Positions 1-7,725 of a stretch of 64,000 bases of DNA are shown here, one piece after another. Each line of letters opens with the position of its first letter. Positions within the stretch are counted from its first letter, which is position 1. The translations under genes and the position numbers were made by a program. The notes under the pieces are model-generated. The model ran no database searches. It was not told the origin of the DNA and saw only the letters and a list, made by a program, of their open reading frames with translations. The DNA comes from Nitratireductor aquimarinus (GTDB lineage Bacteria; Pseudomonadota; Alphaproteobacteria; Rhizobiales; Rhizobiaceae), in the NCBI RefSeq assembly GCF_046773475.1, contig NZ_CP177239.1:2170001-2234000 (forward strand). Direction: 5' to 3'.

Positions 1-159
1 ATCCAGCACCGCGCCTTCAACGCCCTCCGGCAGGCTCGCGACAACGCCCTCCTCATGCCCGGTCGCGACAACGCGCGCCCCCTTCCCGCCTGCGAAGCCG
101 GCGGCGATGGCGCGGCCAATACCGCTCGATCCGCCGACGACGACAACCGTTCTTGTCAT
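1..159 (-). CDS. Short-chain dehydrogenase/reductase, N-terminal part (runs off window)
   Basis: Only the first 53 residues are inside the window. They start at an ATG (complement of 157-159) and form a beta strand followed by the glycine-rich motif GGSSGIG and a second strand ending in an alanine-threonine-glycine turn. This is the classical Rossmann dinucleotide-binding start of the SDR family, an NAD(P)-dependent alcohol dehydrogenase or ketoreductase. The start lies 4 bases after the tctA stop, so it is very probably the last gene or genes of the gntR-tctCBA operon. It would then oxidise the substrate imported by the transporter. The catalytic Tyr-x-x-x-Lys is outside the window, so the substrate cannot be judged. 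Confidence 0.85.
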   Translation of the reverse strand, partial: MTRTVVVVGGSSGIGRAIAAGFAGGKGARVVATGHEEGVVASLPEGVEGAVLD

Positions 160-163
160 GTAT

Positions 164-1672
164 TCAGTCTCCAGTTGATGCGGCGCGGCGTGTGCGCGCG
201 GCCCTGTAAAGCGACAGGCCGATCAGAAGCGCCCAGAGCGCCAGTGTCAGCACGCCCAGCGTTCCGCCGATGGGGCGGGCAAAAAACTCCATGAGCTGCC
301 CGTCCGCCTTGATGATCGACTTCATGAAGTTCTCCTCGACCAGTTGCCCGAGGATGAGCGCCAGGATCATCGGCGCGAGCGGGAAGTCGTTCTCCTCCAG
401 AACGAAGGCGATGAGCCCGACAACCAGCATGACCCAGACATCGAACAGCGTGTTGTTGGCGGCGAAAGCGCCGATCACGCAGAACAGTAGGATGATCGGA
501 AACAGGATGTCCTGCGGAATGCTGAGGAGACGCCGCGAGCCGTAGACGGCAGCCAGACCGAGCGGCAGCATCAGGAGGTTCGCGATAATGAAGACGGCGA
601 AGATGGCGTTGACCAGCCCGGTGTCCATGACGAACACCATCGGCCCAGGCGTAATGCCCTTCATCAGAAGAACGCCGATCAGGATCGCGGTAATCGTGTC
701 GCCGGGGATGCCAAAAACGAGGCTCGGCACATAAGCGCCGGACAGCGCGGCATTGTTGGCGCTGGAAGCGCTGACGATGCCTTCGGGATAGCCGGTGCCA
801 AACTTTTCAGGCGACCGGGAGAATTTCTTGGAAAGCGCGTAGGCGATCCAGGCGGCGATGTCCGCGCCGGCTCCGGGCAGAGCGCCGATCACGCTGCCAA
901 GCAGAGAGGAGCGCGCGACACCGCCCTTGAAACGCCAGATGGTGCTGCCGACACCGGACACCATCGCGCCAAGCCGCACGGGCGGCGGCGCCGGCAGCCG
1001 CGAGGGGCGCGCGACCTTGCGCAGGATCTCGGTGATGGCGAACATGCCGATCAGCACGGGGATGATGGACACGCCGCCGATCAGCTCGGTATCGCCGAAG
1101 GTGAAGCGCTTGACGCCCATCACCACGTCGATGCCGATGGTGGACAGCATGAGGCCGATGCACAGCGACAGGACGCCTTTTACCGGTGAACTGCTGGACA
1201 CGAAGATGGCGCAGGACAGGCCGAGCAGCGCCAGCCAGAAATATTCGTAGCTGGAGAAGCCGAGCGACACGGCCGCGATCTGCGGTGCAGCCAGAATGAG
1301 CACGGCGACGCCGACGAGGCCGCCAATGGTGGAACAGAGCATGTTGACGCCGAGCGCCAGCTCCACCTGCCCCTTTTCGCGCATGCGATAGGCCTCGTCC
1401 GTATAGGCGGCGGAGGCGGGCGTGCCAGGAATGCGCAGAAGCGCACCGGGAATGTCGCCCGCGAAAATGGCCATGGTGGTGGCGGCGACAATCGCGCCAA
1501 TGGCCGGGATCGGATCGAGGAAGAAGGTGATCGGCACCAGAAGCGCGGTACCCATGGTTGCGGTGAGCCCCGGTATGGAGCCGATCATCAGACCGTAGGC
1601 GGATGCGGCGACGATGATGAAGAAGACCTGCGGCTGCAGGACCTGACCGAAAGCTGTGAGAACGGCGTCCAT
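164..1672 (-). CDS. tctA: Tripartite tricarboxylate transporter, large permease subunit (TctA)
   Basis: This is a 502-residue, very hydrophobic protein of about 12 predicted membrane spans, which is the normal TctA length. It contains the family's glycine/proline-rich signatures (GSIPGLTATMGTALL near residue 31 and GALPGAGADIAAWIAY near 265). TctA is the large permease of the secondary tripartite tricarboxylate transporters. Working with TctB and a periplasmic TctC protein, it imports citrate-like or other carboxylates with a cation gradient. Its ATG overlaps the tctB stop by one base, indicating translational coupling. The substrate cannot be read from the sequence. Confidence 0.93.
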   Translation of the reverse strand: MDAVLTAFGQVLQPQVFFIIVAASAYGLMIGSIPGLTATMGTALLVPITFFLDPIPAIGAIVAATTMAIFAGDIPGALLRIPGTPASAAYTDEAYRMREKGQVELALGVNMLCSTIGGLVGVAVLILAAPQIAAVSLGFSSYEYFWLALLGLSCAIFVSSSSPVKGVLSLCIGLMLSTIGIDVVMGVKRFTFGDTELIGGVSIIPVLIGMFAITEILRKVARPSRLPAPPPVRLGAMVSGVGSTIWRFKGGVARSSLLGSVIGALPGAGADIAAWIAYALSKKFSRSPEKFGTGYPEGIVSASSANNAALSGAYVPSLVFGIPGDTITAILIGVLLMKGITPGPMVFVMDTGLVNAIFAVFIIANLLMLPLGLAAVYGSRRLLSIPQDILFPIILLFCVIGAFAANNTLFDVWVMLVVGLIAFVLEENDFPLAPMILALILGQLVEENFMKSIIKADGQLMEFFARPIGGTLGVLTLALWALLIGLSLYRAARTRRAASTGD

Positions 1673-2139
1673 CAGTAGATCACCTCCGTCAGAAGGCCGA
1701 GCGGCAGCGGCACACGCAGGAGATAGGCAAACAGCAGCCAGAGAGCGCCTGTGCCGAGCAGGGCGATGATGGCGGCGCGCACCGGTTTGCCCGTGGTGAC
1801 GGTCAGGAATGCGCCGAGCAGCACCGGCACCAGAAGCGGAAACCCGATAGGTTTGCTGAGATAGATGTAGGCGACCACGAAGCCCGGCACCCAGGCCATG
1901 CGATGGAGCGTGGCCGAACCCCGCATCCAGTCAGCAATAACGAGAAGCGGTGCGTGGCTGCGCACCCCGCTCCAGACGAGCGCGAGGCCGCCCACCATCA
2001 TCACACTCGCGATGATAGTGGGAAATGTGCCGGGCCCATAGGGCTGGTCCGGCAGGGTGGGGAAGCCGCGAACGGCAAACAGGATGATGACCGACAGGAG
2101 GACGAAAATGCCTCCTATCAGAGCGTCGTTCATGCGCAT
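1672..2139 (-). CDS. tctB: Tripartite tricarboxylate transporter, small membrane subunit (TctB)
   Basis: A 155-residue protein with four hydrophobic segments, matching the size and topology of the small, poorly conserved TctB subunit. The first span is near residues 8-25, and the last two lie in the C-terminal half around a TTGKPVRA loop. Identification rests mainly on its position between tctC and tctA and on its topology. It overlaps tctA by 1 base and follows tctC after 23 bases, so all three are one transcription unit. It is thought to assist assembly or coupling of the TctA permease. Confidence 0.88.
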   Translation of the reverse strand: MRMNDALIGGIFVLLSVIILFAVRGFPTLPDQPYGPGTFPTIIASVMMVGGLALVWSGVRSHAPLLVIADWMRGSATLHRMAWVPGFVVAYIYLSKPIGFPLLVPVLLGAFLTVTTGKPVRAAIIALLGTGALWLLFAYLLRVPLPLGLLTEVIY

Positions 2140-2162
2140 GGTTCAGGCCTCCCCGCGCCCGG

Positions 2163-3125
2163 TTACTGCTTCAGGCCGAGCTTCTGAATGACGTCGGCAT
2201 TGCTCTTGGAAGCGCCTTCCATGAAGCTGCCGAACTCATCCGCTGGGAGCCAGCGCACGCCAAAGCCGCGGCTGCTCATGAACTCCTGGAACTCATCGCT
2301 CTGGTAGACCTTGTCGAGCGCAGCCTCGACCTTGTCGGAGATCGCCGCGTCGAGCCCCTTCGGACCGACAATGCCGCGCCAGGTGCCACCGACAGAAGCC
2401 GTGCCGACGGCCTCTTTGGCGGTCGGAACATCCGGGTAGGAAGCAAGCCGCTCATCGGCCAGAACGGCGAGCGTCTTTACGAGACCGGCATCGCGCATGG
2501 ATGCAGCTTCCGGTAACGAGGACGGAACGACGGCCACACCGCCGGCAACCAGCTCCTGAAAGCCGGGCGCAGCGCCTTGGCTGGGAACAACCGTGAGTGC
2601 GGTCGGGTCCACACCATTGTCATTGAGGAAACCGGCGAAGGCCAGATGGTAGGCAGCGCCAACCGGGAAACCGGAAGCCTTGAACTTGCCCGGGTTTGCC
2701 TTGATGGCCTCAAGCGCCTGGCCGGCGTTTTCCCACTCGCTGTCAGCGCGCACGTTGAACGCGGAAGCGTCGAAATTGACAAGCGCGATGGGGGTCACAT
2801 CAGCAGGCGACGCCTCGGACGTGCCGATGGCGGCGTAGGTGGTGAGTTCGGCCGTGGCGAGACCCAGCGTGTAGCCGTCCGGGTCGGCGTCGATCATCGC
2901 CGTGTGCCCGACGATGCCGCCGGCGCCGGTGCGGTTGACCACATTGACCGGCGTGCCGAGTTCTTCCTGCAGACCCTTGGCAAGCATGCGGCCAACGGCA
3001 TCGGTGCCGCCGCCGGCGGACCACGGCACGATCAGCGTGATCGGGCGCTCGGGATACTCGGCAAAGGCCGGGCCGGCAAAGGCCACGGTCGCTGCAAACA
3101 GCGTCGTCAGGGTTACGTATTTCAT
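2163..3125 (-). CDS. tctC: Tripartite tricarboxylate transporter substrate-binding protein (TctC/Bug family)
   Basis: A 320-residue periplasmic binding protein. A signal peptide of about 22 residues (KYVTLTTLFAATVAFAGPAFA) is followed by the Bug-family start YPERPITLIVPWSAGGGTDAVGRMLA. The start at 3125 was chosen over a longer frame opening at 3149 because it has a strong GGAGGAG ribosome-binding site and places the signal peptide at the N-terminus. Bug proteins capture carboxylates (or amides, in some cases) for TctAB. It is the first transporter gene behind the GntR regulator, as expected for the most highly expressed subunit. Confidence 0.93.
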   Translation of the reverse strand: MKYVTLTTLFAATVAFAGPAFAEYPERPITLIVPWSAGGGTDAVGRMLAKGLQEELGTPVNVVNRTGAGGIVGHTAMIDADPDGYTLGLATAELTTYAAIGTSEASPADVTPIALVNFDASAFNVRADSEWENAGQALEAIKANPGKFKASGFPVGAAYHLAFAGFLNDNGVDPTALTVVPSQGAAPGFQELVAGGVAVVPSSLPEAASMRDAGLVKTLAVLADERLASYPDVPTAKEAVGTASVGGTWRGIVGPKGLDAAISDKVEAALDKVYQSDEFQEFMSSRGFGVRWLPADEFGSFMEGASKSNADVIQKLGLKQ

Positions 3126-3152
3126 TGCTTCTCCTCCGTTGATTGGCATTCC

Positions 3153-3896
3153 TCAATGCCGGTTGCCGGTTCGTGCTGAACCGAAAAGCTCCTTCGTGTC
3201 GGACAGGCTCTGCTCAAGCAGGCGCTCCATGGAAGCGCGGGCCCTGTCCGGGTCGTGTGCGGCGATGGCTTCGTAGACGAGGCGGTGGTTTTTGAGATTG
3301 CCCTCGAAATTGCCGGGCTGTTCGAGAAGCGCCTCGAAATTGGCGCGCACGGCATGGATGATCGAGCGGATGATGGACTGGATGAACCGGTTGTTTCCAG
3401 CGTCTGCGACCGCCAGATGGAAGGCCACATCCACCGTGACCTGATCGGCGGCGTTGTCGCTGCCGCGCAGTTCTTCCATGCCGCGATAAGCCTCGGCGAT
3501 GGCATTCACCTGCTCTGGATCCGCTGAACGCGCTGCCTCATAGGCGGCTGCCGGCTCGATGGTCTGGCGCGTTCTTGCGAGTTCCTCCAGAAACTGCGGA
3601 TCGGCGCGAAACAGCGCCCCGAACCAATCGATCACGTCTGGATCGAGCACGTTCCACTCCGCACGCGGCAGAACCACCGTGCCCCGGCGCGGCGCAATGG
3701 CCACCATCGACTTGGCGGCAAGCAGCTTCATCGCCTCACGCAGCGTATTGCGCGAAACCGAAAAGCGCGATGCGAGCTCGGCTTCCAGGGGCAGACGTTC
3801 GCCCTCGGAAAACTCTCCCTCCACAATCGCCTGACCAATGGCCTCGGCCGTGATGAAGGCTCCCGACCTCCATTGAGCCGTACTGCGCGACGTCAT
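3153..3896 (-). CDS. GntR-family regulator, FadR subfamily
   Basis: A 247-residue transcription factor. Residues about 10-75 form a winged helix-turn-helix (GEFSEGERLPLEAELASRF then SVSRNTLREAMKLLAAKSMV). Residues about 95-230 form an all-helical FCD ligand-binding domain containing D, H and H residues that in the family coordinate a metal and a carboxylate ligand. It is the first gene of the minus-strand tct operon (27 bases before tctC), so it probably controls that operon in response to the carboxylate. A near-perfect palindrome at 3912-3932, just upstream of its start, is a good autoregulatory operator candidate. Confidence 0.9.
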   Translation of the reverse strand: MTSRSTAQWRSGAFITAEAIGQAIVEGEFSEGERLPLEAELASRFSVSRNTLREAMKLLAAKSMVAIAPRRGTVVLPRAEWNVLDPDVIDWFGALFRADPQFLEELARTRQTIEPAAAYEAARSADPEQVNAIAEAYRGMEELRGSDNAADQVTVDVAFHLAVADAGNNRFIQSIIRSIIHAVRANFEALLEQPGNFEGNLKNHRLVYEAIAAHDPDRARASMERLLEQSLSDTKELFGSARTGNRH

Positions 3897-3911
3897 ACGC
3901 CCTCCTCATCT

Positions 3912-3932
3912 CGCATTGGTAGGATCAATGCG
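3912..3932. promoter_or_regulatory. Candidate operator for the adjacent FadR-type regulator
   Basis: A 21-base inverted repeat has 7-bp perfect arms (CGCATTG and CAATGCG) around a 7-base centre. Its middle, TGGTAGGATCA, matches the FadR-subfamily half-site pattern TNGTNNNACNA at all but one fixed position. It sits 16 bases upstream of the gntR start, in the divergent region between the tct and amide operons. The assignment to this regulator is inferred from position and similarity. Confidence 0.5.
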
Positions 3933-3999
3933 CAAGACTCCATAATCTGTCAAGCGCCTCACCTTGCTGCGCTGCACCAAATCGAATTCTTCAAGGCCC

Positions 4000-4027
4000 T
4001 TGACAGCTTCGTTTCGCGAGATAGGCT
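4000..4027 (+). promoter_or_regulatory. Possible sigma70-type promoter of the amide operon
   Basis: A perfect TTGACA hexamer at 4000-4005 is followed after 16 bases by TAGGCT (4022-4027), a weak -10 match. Transcription starting near 4034 would give a leader of about 80 bases that contains the intrinsic terminator at 4055-4101. The -35 also forms the right arm of an 8-bp inverted repeat (CTGTCAAG at 3947-3954, CTTGACAG at 3999-4006). Confidence 0.4.
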
Positions 4028-4054
4028 TAAGACCTAATAAGATTTTGGCATCTG

Positions 4055-4101
4055 GGCCTCGCCGGGAATATTGTTGTTCCCGTCGGGGCCTTTTGCGTTT
4101 T
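4055..4101 (+). terminator. Leader terminator upstream of the amiC-amiR-dpp-amidase operon
   Basis: Bases 4055-4068 can pair with 4077-4090 over 14 positions (one mismatch, one G-T) around an 8-base loop. The hairpin is immediately followed by a T-rich run (TTTTGCGTTTT, 4091-4101). This is an intrinsic terminator placed 13 bases before the amiC start and directly before its AAGGA ribosome-binding site, so it would stop transcription before the first gene. The second gene encodes an AmiR-type ANTAR antiterminator, so this leader is the expected RNA target. Readthrough would be allowed when AmiC releases AmiR on amide binding. Confidence 0.7.
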
Positions 4102-4113
4102 AAGGAACCCAAA

Positions 4114-5274
4114 GTGAGCGTCTATCCGGTCGGAGTTTTGTTTTCGCGTAGCGGCGGCTATAGCCGGCCGGCCGAGCAGGGTTACTTCGGCGCGCTGGCG
4201 GCGGTGGCCGACATCAACGCGGACGACGCCTACCCCTTCACGCTCGAAGCCCATCATGCAGACCCGAAGGGCAATGCGGACCGCTATGCAGAGCTTTGCC
4301 GCGATCTGATCCGCACGACCGGCGCGCAGCATATTGTCGGCTGCACCACCTCGTGGAGCCGCAAGGAGGTGATCCCGGTTGTCGAGAAACTCGATGCGCT
4401 TCTTTGGTATCCTTGCGTCTATGAGGGCTTCGAGGTCTCGGAAAACCTGATCTATGTGGCGGCCTGCGCCAACCAGCATCTGGTGCCGCTGCTCGACCAC
4501 ATCGTTCCGCGCTTCGGCGCGCGCGCCTTCCTGACCGGCTCCAACTATATCTGGGGCTGGGAGACGAACCGCATCGCGCGCGACATCCTCACCCGTTCCG
4601 GCGGCGCTGTTCTGGGCGAGCGCTATGTGCCGATCGGCGATGAGGACATCGACCATCTGATCGAGGAAATCCGGGAGAAGCACCCGGACTTCATTCTCAA
4701 CAATCTGATCGGCACCTCCTCCTATGCGTTTTTGGCGGCCTATCGGGCGCTGGGCATGGAAGACCCGGCCTTCCGCCCCGAAAACTGCCCAGTGGTGAGC
4801 TGCAATCTGTGTGAGAACGAGACCACGCGGCTCGGCGAAGACGCAGCCGGGCACTACACGGTTTCAAGCTATTTCCGCGCACTGGCGAGCGAGGAGAACG
4901 ACCGCTTTGCCGCCCGCATGAAGGCGAGCGAGCCGTCGCGCGTGGCCGATGCGTTCTTCGTGCAGGCCTATGCGGCGGTGGTGATGATCGCCGAGGCGAT
5001 CCGCCGGACCGGCAGTGACGCGGCGCAGGACGTGCTGGAAGCGGTGCGCGCGCAGGAGACGGCGACGCCGCTCGGACCGGTGCGCGTCGACCGCGGCACC
5101 AACCATGTCAATCTGTGCGCCCATATCGGACGGGCACGCGCGGATGGCGATTTCGACATCGTGCATTACTGCCGCGAAACCATTGCGCCCGACCCGTTCC
5201 TGACGGCCACGCCGCTCGACCGGCTTTACGCGACCATGGCCGCCGATGCGCGGCAGCTCAGGGTGGTGCGATGA
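4114..5274 (+). CDS. amiC: AmiC-like amide sensor / negative regulator (periplasmic-binding fold, cytoplasmic)
   Basis: A 386-residue protein with a type I periplasmic-binding fold of the AmiC/UrtA/FmdD group. Recognisable segments are the N-terminal strand VGVLFSRSGGYSRPAEQGYF and the segment LLWYPCVYEGFEVSENLIY near residue 105. A GTG at 4114 was taken as start because of the AAGGA site 8 bases upstream. Length then equals that of Pseudomonas AmiC (about 385), and there is no signal peptide, so it stays in the cytoplasm like AmiC. In the family AmiC binds AmiR and silences it until a short amide is bound. Its stop overlaps the amiR start (ATGA). The exact ligand is unknown. Confidence 0.9.
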   Translation: MSVYPVGVLFSRSGGYSRPAEQGYFGALAAVADINADDAYPFTLEAHHADPKGNADRYAELCRDLIRTTGAQHIVGCTTSWSRKEVIPVVEKLDALLWYPCVYEGFEVSENLIYVAACANQHLVPLLDHIVPRFGARAFLTGSNYIWGWETNRIARDILTRSGGAVLGERYVPIGDEDIDHLIEEIREKHPDFILNNLIGTSSYAFLAAYRALGMEDPAFRPENCPVVSCNLCENETTRLGEDAAGHYTVSSYFRALASEENDRFAARMKASEPSRVADAFFVQAYAAVVMIAEAIRRTGSDAAQDVLEAVRAQETATPLGPVRVDRGTNHVNLCAHIGRARADGDFDIVHYCRETIAPDPFLTATPLDRLYATMAADARQLRVVR

Positions 5275-5888
5275 GCCCCACCCTCGCCCATACACCCAAT
5301 TTCGTCGGCTGGCGGGCGCTCATCCTGCACCGGCCGCACCAGAACGTGGACGCGCTGATGGCGCAGTGCGCGCGCATCGGCATTGCCGCCGATCAGGCCT
5401 GGCCGACGCTGGAAGACGCCGAAGCCATGCGCGGCTATGACGTGCTTCTGATCGACGCCGACATGGGCCATGACGAGCAGTTTCCCTGGGCGCCGGGGCT
5501 CGCGCCCATGCCGATGATCGCGCTGATCGGCTCGGAAGCGCCCGGGCGCATCGCCTGGACCATCGGTCAGGGGGCGGACGCCCAGCTTCTGAAGCCCATC
5601 GGCAGCGCCGGGCTCTACAGCGCGCTTGTCGTGGCGAGCCAGGGTTTTTTGCGGCGCACGGCCCAGACGGAGGAAATCGCCCTCCTGAAAGACCAGCTCG
5701 CCAAGCGGCAGGTCGTCGCCGAGGCGACCGCCATCCTCATGCTGAAGCACAATTGCGATGCCGAGGCCGCCTATAACCGTCTTCGCAAGACGGCCATGGC
5801 CGAGCGGCGCTCCATCGAGAAAGCCGCCGCCGGCATCATCGCAAGTTTCGATACACACGGAAGAACGAATGTCACAAACGGTCGCTGA
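5271..5888 (+). CDS. amiR: AmiR-like ANTAR-domain transcription antiterminator
   Basis: A 205-residue protein. Residues about 15-130 form a receiver-like domain lacking the usual phosphorylation set (pseudo-receiver, as in AmiR). A coiled-coil helix (IALLKDQLAKRQVVAEATAI) then leads into a C-terminal three-helix ANTAR RNA-binding domain (residues about 145-200) containing AYNRLRKTAMAERRSIEKAA. It overlaps amiC by 4 bases, and dppC starts 20 bases before its end. AmiR binds leader RNA hairpins and prevents terminator formation. The terminator at 4055-4101 is the obvious local target. Confidence 0.9.
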   Translation: MSPTLAHTPNFVGWRALILHRPHQNVDALMAQCARIGIAADQAWPTLEDAEAMRGYDVLLIDADMGHDEQFPWAPGLAPMPMIALIGSEAPGRIAWTIGQGADAQLLKPIGSAGLYSALVVASQGFLRRTAQTEEIALLKDQLAKRQVVAEATAILMLKHNCDAEAAYNRLRKTAMAERRSIEKAAAGIIASFDTHGRTNVTNGR

Positions 5889-6759
5889 GACGGAGACGCA
5901 CGTGGCGACGCCGTCGGTTCTGGCGCGCCTTCTGCGCCGACCGCTGGCGCTGACGGGCCTTGTCATCATCGCGGTGGTGGTTCTGGCCGCAGTCTTTGCG
6001 CCATGGCTCGCCCCCTATGATCCCTATGAGCAGTTCTTCGAGGGGCTGACCATTGAGGGTGCGCCGCTGCCGCCAAGCGCGCAGTTCTGGTTCGGCACCG
6101 ACCTGGTGGGACGCGACCTCTTCAGCCGCCTGATCTATGGCGCACAGACCTCGCTTATCATCGGCGTGGTGGCCAACGGCATCGCCGTGGTGATCGGCTC
6201 GGCGGTGGGCATTTCGGCCGGCTATTTTCGCGGCTGGGCCGACACGGTTCTGATGCGCTTCACCGACCTGATGATGGCCTTTCCGGCGCTGCTCCTGGCC
6301 ATCGTTCTGGCGGCGATCTTCAGCCCGAGCCTGTGGATCGTGGCCATGGTGATCGCCATGGTGAACTGGGTGCAGATCGCGCGCGTGACCTACACCGAGA
6401 CGCGCTCCATCGCCGAACGCGACTTCGTGGTGGCCGAGCGCGCCATGGGTGCGGGCGCAGGGCGCATCCTGTTCCGCCACATCCTGCCGCATCTGCTCTC
6501 CACCATCATCGTGTGGGCGACGCTGGGCATCGCAACCACCGTGCTTCTGGAAGCGACGCTTTCCTTCCTCGGCATCGGCGTTCAGCCGCCCATTCCCTCC
6601 TGGGGCAACATCATCTTCGAGAACCAGACCTATTTCACTTCCGCGCCCTGGCTCGTGTTCATTCCGGGCGCCGCCATTCTGGCGCTGGCGCTTGCCTTCA
6701 ACCTGGTGGGTGATGCGCTGCGCGACATTCTCGACCCGACACAGCAGGGATGCCACTGA
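5869..6759 (+). CDS. Dipeptide/oligopeptide-type ABC transporter permease (DppC family)
   Basis: A 296-residue inner-membrane permease with about six spans. It has the DppC-type N-terminal segment (LTGLVIIAVVVLAAVFAPWL followed by APYDPYEQ) and the coupling-helix region ERAMGAGAGRILFRHILPHL near residue 200, which contacts the ATPases. The ATG at 5869 has a GGAAGAA site and overlaps the 3' end of amiR by 20 bases, so translation is coupled to the antiterminator gene. Together with the next permease it forms the channel of a transporter probably dedicated to the amide or short peptide sensed by AmiC. Confidence 0.93.
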   Translation: MSQTVAETETHVATPSVLARLLRRPLALTGLVIIAVVVLAAVFAPWLAPYDPYEQFFEGLTIEGAPLPPSAQFWFGTDLVGRDLFSRLIYGAQTSLIIGVVANGIAVVIGSAVGISAGYFRGWADTVLMRFTDLMMAFPALLLAIVLAAIFSPSLWIVAMVIAMVNWVQIARVTYTETRSIAERDFVVAERAMGAGAGRILFRHILPHLLSTIIVWATLGIATTVLLEATLSFLGIGVQPPIPSWGNIIFENQTYFTSAPWLVFIPGAAILALALAFNLVGDALRDILDPTQQGCH

Positions 6760-7679
6760 TGCTTGCCTACATAACCCGCCGTCTGGTGCAGACGGCGCTG
6801 ATCCTGCTCGGCATCAGCTTCGTGACTTTCGTGCTGCTTTACCTTGTGCCGGCTGACCCGGCGCGCCAGATCGCCGGCCGCAGCGCAACCGCCGCGACGG
6901 TGGAGAACATTCGCGAGCAGCTTGGCCTCAACCTGCCCTTTTACGAACAGTATCTGCGCTATCTCGGAGGGCTTCTGAACGGCGATCTCGGCCGCTCTTA
7001 CCTGCAGAAGACCGAGGTTTCCACGCTGATCGCGGCGCGTCTGCCGGCGAGCCTGCTCCTGATGGCGGGCGCGATCTTCTGCGAGCTGGCGCTTGGCCTG
7101 ACCATGGGCGTTGTGGCGGCGCTGAAGCGCGGTTCGCGCACCGACGACACGCTGATGATCGCCTCTTTCGTGGGTGTTTCGGCCCCGCAATTCGTGATCG
7201 GCATTCTGCTGCTCTACGTGTTTGCGGTAAAGCTCGGCTGGTTCCCCATCGGCGGTTACGGCACGTTTGCGCATCTGGTTCTGCCCTCCATCACGCTCGG
7301 CTTTCTGGGGGCTGGCTGGTATTCGCGCATGATGCGTTCGTCGCTGATCGACGTGCTCAGGCAGGATTACATCCGCACCGCCCGCGCCACCGGCGCGACC
7401 CGTGCAAAGGTGCTTTTCGGCCATGCGCTGCCCAACGCCATCCTGCCCATCATCGCCATGATCGGCATCGACATCGGCCTGTTCATGTCGGGCATCGTGG
7501 TGGTGGAAAGCGTGTTCGGCTGGCCCGGCATCGGCCAGCTCGCCTGGCAGGCGATCCAGCGCGTCGACATTCCAATCATCATGGGCGTCACGCTGGTTTC
7601 GGCCTGCGCCATCGTGATCGGCAATCTGCTTGCCGACCTGATCACCCCGCTCATCGATCCCCGCATCAAGCTGCGCTGA
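6759..7679 (+). CDS. Dipeptide/oligopeptide-type ABC transporter permease (DppB family)
   Basis: A 306-residue protein typical of DppB. An N-terminal span (YITRRLVQTALILLGISFVT) is followed by the conserved segment DPARQIAGRSATAATVENIR and a C-terminal EAA-like loop (RATGATRAKVLFGHALPNAI, about residues 210-230). The ATG at 6759 overlaps the dppC stop (TGATG) and has an AGGGA site upstream. An in-frame ATG at 6750 is an alternative that would add three residues. It pairs with the preceding permease. Confidence 0.93.
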   Translation: MLAYITRRLVQTALILLGISFVTFVLLYLVPADPARQIAGRSATAATVENIREQLGLNLPFYEQYLRYLGGLLNGDLGRSYLQKTEVSTLIAARLPASLLLMAGAIFCELALGLTMGVVAALKRGSRTDDTLMIASFVGVSAPQFVIGILLLYVFAVKLGWFPIGGYGTFAHLVLPSITLGFLGAGWYSRMMRSSLIDVLRQDYIRTARATGATRAKVLFGHALPNAILPIIAMIGIDIGLFMSGIVVVESVFGWPGIGQLAWQAIQRVDIPIIMGVTLVSACAIVIGNLLADLITPLIDPRIKLR

Positions 7680-7725
7680 TGCGTTTCCAACAACACGTGC
7701 AGCACCAGAGAAAGGAACACTTGAG

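Noticed and set aside
4033..4060. Possible paired hexaloop hairpins for the ANTAR protein ahead of the leader terminator
   Set aside because: Only weak 3-5 bp stems could be drawn, and the loops lack the expected A1/G4 pattern. Only the terminator is claimed.
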